From assembly GCA_964036045.1 (NCBI GenBank), contig OZ038382.1, positions 74,634,687 to 74,698,686 of the forward strand: a stretch of 64,000 bases of DNA, in the 5' to 3' direction. Below, in pieces: positions 56,713-64,000 of this stretch (positions are counted from its first letter, which is position 1; the number at the start of each line of letters is the position of its first letter). The position numbers were made by a program, and so were the translations under genes. This DNA is from Eutreptiella sp. 'Long Island Sound 2002' (Eukaryota; Euglenozoa; Euglenophyceae; Eutreptiales; Eutreptiaceae). Below the pieces are notes generated by a model. It was given only the letters and a program-made list of their open reading frames with translations. It did no database searches and had not been told where the DNA came from.

Positions 56713-59396
56713 AGTGTCGTGTGGTGTGTGGTGTCGTGTCGTGTCATGTCGTGTAGTGTAGTGTCGTATCGTGTCGTGTAGTGCAGTGCACTGCACTGCA
56801 CTGCGGTGTGGTGTGGTGTAGTGTGTAGTGTAGTGTAGTGTAGTGTAGTGTGGTGTGGTGCAGTGCAGTGCAGTGCAGTGCAGTGCAGTGTAGTGTAGTG
56901 TAGTGTAGACCAGTGTACTGCAGTGTGGTGTGGTGTAGTGTAGTGTGGTGTCGTGTTGAGTAGTATTGTGTAGTGTAGTGTAGTGTAGTGCAGTGTAGTG
57001 CAGTGTAGTGTAGTGTAGTGTAGTGTAGTGTAGTGTAGTGTAGTGTAGTGTAGTGTAGTGTAGTGTAGTGTAGTGTAGTGTAGTGTAGTATAGTGTAGTG
57101 CAGTGTAGTGTAGTGTAGTGTAGTGTAGTGTAGTGTAGTGTAGTGTAGTGTAGTGTAGTGTAGTGCACTGTAGTGCAGTGTAGTGTAGTGTAGTGTAGTG
57201 TAGTGTAGTGTAGTGTAGTGTAGTGTAGACCAGTGTACTGCAGTGTGGTGTGGTGTAGTGTAGTGTGGTGTCGTGTAGTGTAGTGTAGTGTAGTGTAGTG
57301 TAGTGTAGTGTAGTGTAGTGTAGTGTAGTGTACTGTAGTGTAGTGTAGTGTAGTGTAGTGCAGTGTAGTGTAGTGTAGTGTAGTGTAGTGTAGTGTAGTA
57401 TAGTGTAGTGTAGTGTAGTGTAGTGCAGTGTAGTGCAGTGTAGTGTAGTGTAGTGTAGTGTAGTGTAGTGTAGTGTAGTGTAGTGTAGTGTAGTGTAGTG
57501 TAGTGTAGTGCAGTGTAGTGTAGTGTAGTGTAGTGTAGTGCAGTGTAGTGCAGTGTAGTGCAGTGTAGTGTAGTGTAGTGTAGTGTAGTGTAGACCAGTG
57601 TACTGCAGTGTGGTGTGGTGTAGTGTAGTGTAGTGTAGTGTAGTGTAGTGTAGTGTAGTGTAGTGCAGTGTAGTGCAGTGTAGTGTAGTGTAGTGTAGTG
57701 TAGTGTAGTGTAGTGTAGTGTAGTGTAGTGTAGTGTAGTGTAGTGTAGTGTAGTGCAGTGTAGTGCAGTGTAGTGTAGTGTAGTGTAGTGTAGTGTAGAC
57801 CAGTGTACTGCAGTGTGGTGTAGTGTAGTGTAGTGTAGTGCAGTGTAGTGTAGTGTAGTGTAGTGCAGTGTAGTGCAGTGTAGTGTAGTGTAGTGTAGTG
57901 TAGTGTAGTGTAGTGTAGTGTAGTGTAGTGTAGTATAGTGTAGTGTAGTGTAGTGTAGTGTAGTGTAGTGTAGTGTAGTGCAGTGTAGTGTAGTGTAGTG
58001 TAGTGTAGTGTAGTGTAGTGTAGTGTAGTGTAGTGTAGTGTAGACCAGTGTACTGCAGTGTGGTGTGGTGTAGTGTAGTGTGGTGTCGTGTAGTGTAGTG
58101 TAGTGTAGTGTAGTGTAGTGTAGTGTAGTGTAGTGTAGTGTAGTGTAGTGTAGTGTAGTGTAGTGTAGTGTAGTGTAGTGTAGTGTACTGTAGTGTACTG
58201 TAGTGTAGTGTAGTGTAGTGTAGTGTAGTGTAGTGTAGTGTAGTGCAGTGTAGTGTAGTGCAGTGTAGTGTAGTGTAGTGTAGTGTAGTGCAGACCAGTG
58301 TACTGCAGTGTGGTGTAGTGTAGTGTAGTGTAGTGCAGTGTAGTGTAGTGTAGTGTAGTGCAGTGTAGTGCAGTGTAGTGTAGTGTAGTGTAGTGTAGTG
58401 TAGTGTAGACCAGTGTACTGCAGTGTGGTGTAGTGTAGTGTAGTGTAGTGCCGTGTAGTGTAGTGTAGTGTAGTGCAGTGTAGTGCAGTGTAGTGTAGTG
58501 TAGTGTAGTGTAGTGTAGTGTAGTGTAGTGTAGTGTAGTGTAGTGTAGTGTAGTGTAGTGTAGTGTAGTGCAGTGTAGTGTAGTGTAGTGTAGTGCAGTG
58601 TAGTGCAGTGTAGTGTAGTGTAGTGTAGTGTAGTGTAGTGTAGTGTAGTGTAGTGTAGTGTAGTGTAGTGTAGTGTAGTGTAGTGTAGTGTAGTGTAGTG
58701 TAGTGTAGTGTAGTGTAGTGTAGTGTAGATCACTGTAGTGCAGTGTAGTGTAGTGTAGTGTAGTGTAGTGTAGTGTAGTGTAGACCAGTGTACTGCAGTG
58801 TGGTGTGGTGTAGTGTAGTGTGGTGTCGTGTAGTGTAGTGTAGTGTAGTGTAGTGTAGTGTAGTGTAGTGTAGTGTAGTGTAGTGTAGTGTACTGTAGTG
58901 TACTGTAGTGTAGTGTAGTGTAGTGTAGTGCAGTGTAGTGTAGTGTAGTGTAGTGTAGTGTAGTGTAGTATAGTGTAGTGTAGTGTAGTGTAGTGCAGTG
59001 TAGTGCAGTGTAGTGCAGTGTAGTGTAGTGTAGTGTAGTGTAGTGTAGTGTAGTGTAGTGTAGTGTAGTGTATTGTAGTGTAGTGTAGTGTAGTGTAGAG
59101 TAGTGTAGTGTAGTGTAGTGTAGTGTAGTGTAGTGTAGTGTAGTGTAGTGTAGTGTAGTGTAGTGTAGTGTAGTGTAGTGCAGTGTAGTGCAGTGTAGTG
59201 CAGTGTAGTGTAGTGTAGTGTAGTGTAGTGTAGACCAGTGTACTGCAGTGTGGTGTGGTGTAGTGTAGTGTAGTGTAGTGTAGTGTAGTGTGGTGTAGTG
59301 TAGTGTAGTGTAGTGTAGTGCAGTGTAGTGTAGTGTAGTGTAGTGTAGTGTAGTGTAGTGTAGTAGAGTGTAGTGTAGTGTAGTGTAGTGTAGTGC
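56713..59396 (+). repeat. (TAGTG)n pentanucleotide satellite, 2.7 kb
   Basis: Almost continuous TAGTG units with GCAGTG, TGGTG and TCGTG variants. A variant block containing GACCAGTGTACTGCAGTG recurs nine times (about 56907, 57228, 57593, 57798, 58043, 58293, 58408, 58783, 59233), giving a coarse higher-order structure. The minus strand reads as an apparent 938-residue HYTTL-repeat protein, which arises only because CACTA units create no stops. Confidence 0.97.
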
Positions 59397-59470
59397 ACCG
59401 AAGGCGCTATTACCAGGAGGCAATGGCCGGGATGTCTACCCATGGGTACAGGTAAACGGGAGGGCTGTGT
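59397..59470 (+). repeat. Unique-sequence flank shared by both TAGTG arrays, copy 1
   Basis: Directly after the array: CCGAAGGCGCTATTACCAGG, then CAATGGCCGGGATGTCTACC, CATGGGTACAGGTAAACGGG, AGGGCTGTGTG. The same 75-bp sequence, with few changes, follows the second array at 62824-62900, so array plus flank form one duplicated module. Confidence 0.9.
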
Positions 59471-60235
59471 GTTTTAGTGCGTGGTGTGTGCTAGTGTGTT
59501 GTTGTACGGGAATGCCATGCACGCAGTGCGCACGCAGTGCGAAGTTTTGGATGTCGGCAAATACTCGAACCCTAGTTTTGGCCCCTTTTCACAAGTTTTT
59601 GGTTCCGTACCAGGTTTTTTTTGGCTTTCCAAGCATTTAGGATGTGGCACCGAAACCTTGGTCGACTTCAAGGTGATTCTCGAACCGAGATGCTCAAGAT
59701 CATCGATCGGTATGGCCACGTCCACAACTGCAGAGAAGTCAACGTGGTTATCGTCGCTCGAAGGCTCTCGATCGCCGATACTCGATGGTGGCGAGTCGAC
59801 ACCAGGACCGGACAGTTCTTCTTCGATGATGCTGTTGGTTATAACTACAACTAGAAGTATTGATGGACACCTGGCCAACCCTATGGTATTGACACCTTTC
59901 AGTCTTCTCCCTAGTAATCAGGTGACAGGTAATCTTGGGTGAGTATCCTAGCCTCTGCGTGCGCAATATGCACGCAGTGCGCATCCAGTGCCCACGCAAT
60001 GTGCGCGCAGTGCGCGCGCAGTGCACACACAGTGCAAACACTTAGCCTACAGGCGGGACCAGTGCACAGTCGCACTTGGCCGGTACTGCTCTGCCGACGC
60101 CTGTGCACAGTCACACAGGGTCTAGTGGGCCCACTGCACCGTGTGCGCTGCACCATCTGTTCTTTGTGTGCGGAACCGCACTGCTTGGTGCTGTGCCCTG
60201 CACTGCACTGCGTGTGCCTTGCCGCCCTGCACTTG
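59471..60235 (+). other. Spacer between arrays, no gene supported
   Basis: Contains TGCGCACGCAGTGCGCACGC-like short repeats (59520-59545, 59975-60030), which grade toward the CAGTG motifs of the minisatellite to the right. Open frames on both strands are short and unrecognised. Confidence 0.45.
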
Positions 60236-62575
60236 TGGGCAGTGGGCAGTGGGCAGTGGAACTTCTGCAATGCACCGCCACACTGTTTGGGGGCAGTTGG
60301 CTGTTGAACTACTGCTATGCACTGCCTCACAGCCTGGAGGCAGTGGGCAGTGTAACTCCTGTCATGCACTGCCACACTGCCCAAGGGCAGTGGGCAGTGC
60401 AACTCCGGCAATACACTGCCTCACTGCCTGGGGGCATGGGGGCAGTGGGGAGTGCAACTCCTGAAGTGCACTGCCACACCGCCTGGGGGCGCTGCGCAGT
60501 GGAACGCCTGCAATGCGCGGGCCCATCAGTTGGGGGGACGGGGAGTTCTGCCCAGGAGGCGGTGGCTGCCCAAAGAGCGGTACTACTGCAATGAAGTGCC
60601 ACACTGCCTGGGGGTTAGTGGGCGGTGCAACTCCTGCAATGCACCGCCTCACTGCCTGGGGGCAGTCGGCCGTGGAACTCCTGTAACGCAGTGCCTCACC
60701 GCCTGGGGGCAGTGGGCAGTGCAACTCGTGCAATTGAATGCCACACCGCCTGGGGGCAGTGGGCAGTGGAACTGCTTCAATGCGCCGGCCTACCAGCTGG
60801 GGGGACAGGGAGTCCTATCTAGGAGCCGGTCGCTGCCTAAAGAGCGGTACTCCTGCAATGCACTGCCACACTACGTCAGGGCAGTGGGCGGTGCAACTCT
60901 TGCAATACGTTGTCTCACTGCCGGGGGGCAGTGGGCAGTGCAGCTGATGCAATGCACTGTTTCACTGCCTGGGGATGGTGGGCAGTGGAACTCCTGCAAT
61001 GTGCGGGCTCAGCTGCTGGGGGGACAAGGAGTCTTGCCCAGGAGGCGGTCATTGGCTTGAGAGAGGAACACCTGCAATGCACTGCCTAGTGCAACTCCTA
61101 CAATGCACTGCCTCACTGCCGGGGTGCAGTGGGCAGTGGAACTCGTGTCAAGCACTATCACACTACCCGGGGGCAGTGGGTAGTGGAACTCCTGCAATGC
61201 ACCGCCTCACTGCGTGGACATAGTGGGCACTGCAACTTCTGCAATGCGCTGCCACACTGCTTGTGGGTGGTGGGCAGTGGAACTCTTGCAATGCGCGGGC
61301 GCACTAGCCGGGGGGGCGGGGTGTCCTGCCAGGAGGCAGTCGCTGCCTAAAGAGCGAGACTCGTGCAATGCACTGCCACACTGCCTGGGGGCAGTGGGCA
61401 TTGGAACTCGTGTCATGCACTGCCACACTACTTAGGGGCAGTGGGCGCTGGACCTCCTGCAATGCACCGCCGCAATGCCTGGGGGTAGTGGGTAATGGAA
61501 TTCGTGCAATACACTGCCTCACCGCATGGGGGCAGTGGGCAGTAGAACTCCTGCAATGTGTGGCCCCACTAGCTGGGGGGGATGGGGAGTCCTGCCCATG
61601 AGGCGGTTGCTGCATAAAGAGCGGACCTCCTGCAATGCAGTGCCTCACTTCTTGGGGGCATTGGGCATTGGAACTCCTACAATGCACCGCCCCTTCGCCT
61701 GAGGGCATTGCGCATTGTAACTCTTGCAACTCAGTGCCTCACTGCCTTGGGGCAGCGGGTAGTGCAACTCGGGCCATGCACTGCCACACCGCGTGGGGGC
61801 GCTGGGCAGTGGAACTCGTGCAATATACTGCCACACTGCCTGGGGGCAGTGGGTAGTGGAACTCTTGCAATGCACTGTGTCACTGCCTATGGGCAGTGGA
61901 CAGTGGAACTCGTGTAGTACAATGCCTCATTGCATGGGGGCATTGGGCAGTGCAATGCACTACCTTGCTGCCTGAGCGCAGTGGGCAGTGGAACTCATGC
62001 AATGCACTGCCACACCTTGGCCCGCCAGCTGGGGGGACTGGGAGTCCGGCCCAGGAGCCGGTCGTTGCCTGAAGAGCGCTGCCTGGGGGCAGTGTGCAGT
62101 GGGACTCATGTCATGCACTGCCACACTGCTCGGGGGCAGTGGGCAGTGGAACTCGTGGTAGTGCAACTCCTACAGTGCACCGCCACACTGCCTGCGGGGA
62201 GTGGGCAGTGCAACTCCTGCAATGCACTGCCTCACTGCCTGGGGGCAGTGGGCAGTGGAACTCCTGTCATGCATTGCCACACTCCTCAGGGGCAGTGGGC
62301 AGCGGAACTCCTGCAACGCACTCCCTCACTGCCTCGGGGCAGTAGGCAGTGAAACTCCTGCAATGCACCGTCTCACTGCGTGGGGGATGTGCGCAGTGGA
62401 ACTCCTGTCATGCACTGCCTCACCGCCTGGGGACGGTGGGCAGTGCAACTCCTGTAATGCACTGCCTCCCTGCCTTGGGGCAGTGGGCAGTCGAACTCCT
62501 GCAACACACTGCTTCAATGCCTGGGGGCAGTGGGCAGTGCTACGCCTGTCATGCACTGCCTGGGGCAGTCGGTAG
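60236..62575 (+). repeat. 47-bp minisatellite with a conserved hairpin per unit
   Basis: The unit is GCCTGGGGGCAGTGGGCAGT, GGAACTCCTGCAATGCACTG, CCTCACT. Adjacent copies differ by several substitutions. CACTGCC-TGGG-GGCAGTG spans each unit junction and folds into a 7-bp stem. About every 6-8 units an 80-90 bp variant is inserted, marked by GGGGGGACGGGGAGT, AGGAGGCGGT and AAAGAGCGG (e.g. 60530, 60797, 61020, 61310, 61575, 62032). The unit length is not a multiple of three and no frame is kept. Confidence 0.92.
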
Positions 62576-62823
62576 TGTAGTGCAGTGTAGTGTAGTGTAG
62601 TGTAGTGTAGTGTAGTGTAGTGTAGTGTAGTGTAGTGTAGTGTAGTGTAGTGTAGTGTAGTGTAGTGTAGTGTAGTGTAGTGTAGTGTAGTGTAGTGTAG
62701 TGTAGTGTAGTGTAGTGTAGTGTAGTGTAGTGTAGTGTAGTGTGGCTTGGTGGGGTGTGGTGTAGTGTGGTGTGGTGTGGTCTCTTGTGGTGTCGTGTGG
62801 TGTGGTGTGGTGTCGTGTGGTGT
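62571..62823 (+). repeat. (TAGTG)n satellite, second array
   Basis: A purer and shorter TAGTG run that grows directly out of the last GGCAGTCGGTAGTGTAGTG of the minisatellite and ends in TGGTGTGGTG/TCGTG variants before the shared flank. Confidence 0.97.
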
Positions 62824-62900
62824 GCCGAAGGCGCTGTTAATAGAAGGAAACGGCCGGGATGTCTACCCATGGGTACAAGTAAACGGGAGGGTTGTGTGTC
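62824..62900 (+). repeat. Flank shared by both TAGTG arrays, copy 2
   Basis: CCGAAGGCGCTGTTAATAGA, then GGCCGGGATGTCTACCCATG, GGTACAAGTAAACGGGAGGG; differs from copy 1 at only a handful of positions. Confidence 0.9.
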
Positions 62901-62959
62901 TAGCGCGCGCTGTGTGTAAGTGTGTGGTTATTGGCAGAAAGAGGGGAGTTGGGGAAAGC

Positions 62960-64000
62960 TAGATGTCACCCACCAGGCGACTGCTGTCATCCCACAAGTT
63001 GCCATTGTACTCCCTTTTTCTCCGCCTACTGGTGCAGGCACGGTTCCTGCAAAACCCACGCCATCGTGCTGCTCGGGTCTAGGCGGGCTTTCAGCAACGT
63101 GGCTCGCGCCTTGGCGTGGGCGTACCGGACTGGATGACGTTGCGTATCAACTTTGTCGCCAGTGTGTGGGGCCCAGGGCACTCCATGTGGGCTCGTTGCA
63201 TAGAGGGGGTTCGCAAGGCCGCCGCCCACGGCACCATTACAGCCGGCTCCCACAGCTGGTGGCGCACCGATACAGCCCCCTTCCCCAGCCTTTGATCTAG
63301 CCACTCTGCGAGTCGCCAGCGAGCCGGCCCCCACTCATGGGACTGGGCTGAGCACGCCCAAAGGTGGGGCACCTTTTCAAGCTACGCTCGACAGAGAAGG
63401 CACGTGGTGTCTAGCACCGTGTTCCGGTGGGAGGACCGGTACGCCAGGACAGTCATTATGGGGATGTTGTCCATGTGTGCGCCGTAATGTGGCGTTGCTG
63501 TTCACTGTCGAACCAGTCCAGGGGGAGGCCCCTACCCGACGTGTAGTTGGCCCCCCATCGGGCCTCATAGCCGACCCGCGCCGGTGTGGAGGCCTGATCC
63601 CGCAACTAGTCGCTCAGCGTCGTTGGGGAGAGCGGGCGCTAGTCCCAGTAGGTCACTGAGGGGAGAAAGGAGAAGGGGTGGCGAAGGAGCCATGTCAGGC
63701 CGACTTCCGGTGGCTCCTGTGTTTCGCCGCATCTACGCGGACGTTAAGGTCCGTTATCCCGTGCGACGGCGTAGTGACCACGTTTATGGCTGCGGCCGGG
63801 GAGTGCTGGTGCCCCCCCAGGACCGTGGCGTAGAGGCGGTGCATGCCATCACTACAATGGCCTCCTTCCTAGTACGTCCGGAGGGCCCCCACCGCTGCCT
63901 TGGAGTCCAACACCAGCCACAACACCCCTGGTTGGTGCGCCAGCCTTCGGATGTACGACAGGAGCATAATGGCCTCCCCTTCTTGGGAGGTACCCACCCC
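62960..64000 (-). pseudogene. Non-LTR retrotransposon 3' end: RNase H plus zinc knuckle, interrupted
   Basis: On the minus strand the frame entering at 64000 reads SQEGEAIMLLSYIRRLAHQP and LVLDSKAAVGALR, the Glu and Asp-Ser motifs of LINE-type RNase H. It then meets TAG (63869-63871), and resumes to TTPSHGITDLNVRVDAAKH, the His..Asn..Asp ending. It stops at 63695-63697. Further on in another frame is TTCLLCRA-stop-LEKVPHLWAC, the C-x2-C..H-x4-C knuckle that follows RNase H in such elements, then a tail with WRLAEWLDQRLGKGAV and LATKLIRNVIQSG. Two in-frame stops and frame changes mark it as dead. Reverse transcriptase would lie beyond the right window edge. Confidence 0.65.

Noticed and set aside
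56713-59396. CACTA-superfamily transposon ends
   Set aside because: CACTA here is just the pentamer of the satellite; no transposase, TIR or subterminal structure accompanies it.
56607-59423. 938-residue minus-strand open frame of HYTTL repeats
   Set aside because: It is the CACTA strand of a pentanucleotide satellite; period five against codon length three yields no stop codon. No start context, and the composition is purely repetitive.

Overview
This window looks like nuclear DNA of an intron-rich, repeat-laden eukaryote, most likely a protist or alga. The evidence is two conserved eukaryotic protein genes split by canonical GT-AG introns, many of them over 1 kb, retroelement debris, TTAGGG-type interstitial telomeric repeats, and large satellite arrays. 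I cannot name the lineage. There is no bacterial-style operon, and most long open frames are shadows or low-complexity artefacts.

Layout. From 71 to 22447 (+) runs one gene, an importin-9 (IPO9/Kap114-type) karyopherin. I place sixteen exons, from the early HEAT repeats to the acidic loop, the acidic tail and the stop codon. The 5' exons lie left of the window, and one short exon between 8669 and 10538 was not found. The introns carry short inverted-repeat elements (1298-1642, 18943-20876), dispersed repeats, and a diverged copy of a telomere-repeat-associated family. From 22.4 to 26.4 kb there are repeats and a degenerate RNase H-like retroelement fragment. From 26.5 to 38.6 kb lies a satellite of about 45 monomers of about 260 bp. 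Each monomer combines a 30-codon open frame, a nested hairpin and a G/C-rich hairpin. A 2.45-kb block of it, carrying a foreign 0.6-kb module, was tandemly duplicated recently.

From 40.0 to 44.4 kb there are several diverged copies of a repeat ending in CCCTAA runs. From 44.5 to 46.3 kb a plus-strand open frame contains a canonical 2A (NPGP) motif, as known in some non-LTR retrotransposons. From 46.9 to 48.4 kb there is minus-strand retroelement debris, then a 0.6-kb TIR element (48477-49081) holding a perfect 34-bp palindrome. A two-exon MFS transporter of the MFSD1 type occupies 50887-52659 (+). From 56.7 to 62.8 kb there are two (TAGTG)n arrays that bracket a 47-bp hairpin-forming minisatellite. 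The last kilobase holds the minus-strand end of a non-LTR retrotransposon (RNase H and zinc knuckle) with in-frame stops.

The two host genes (nuclear import receptor; probable lysosomal or endomembrane transporter) share no pathway. The rest is mainly mobile and tandem-repeat DNA. Splice sites were chosen by hand from GT-AG signals, reading phase and remembered family similarity; no searches were run.
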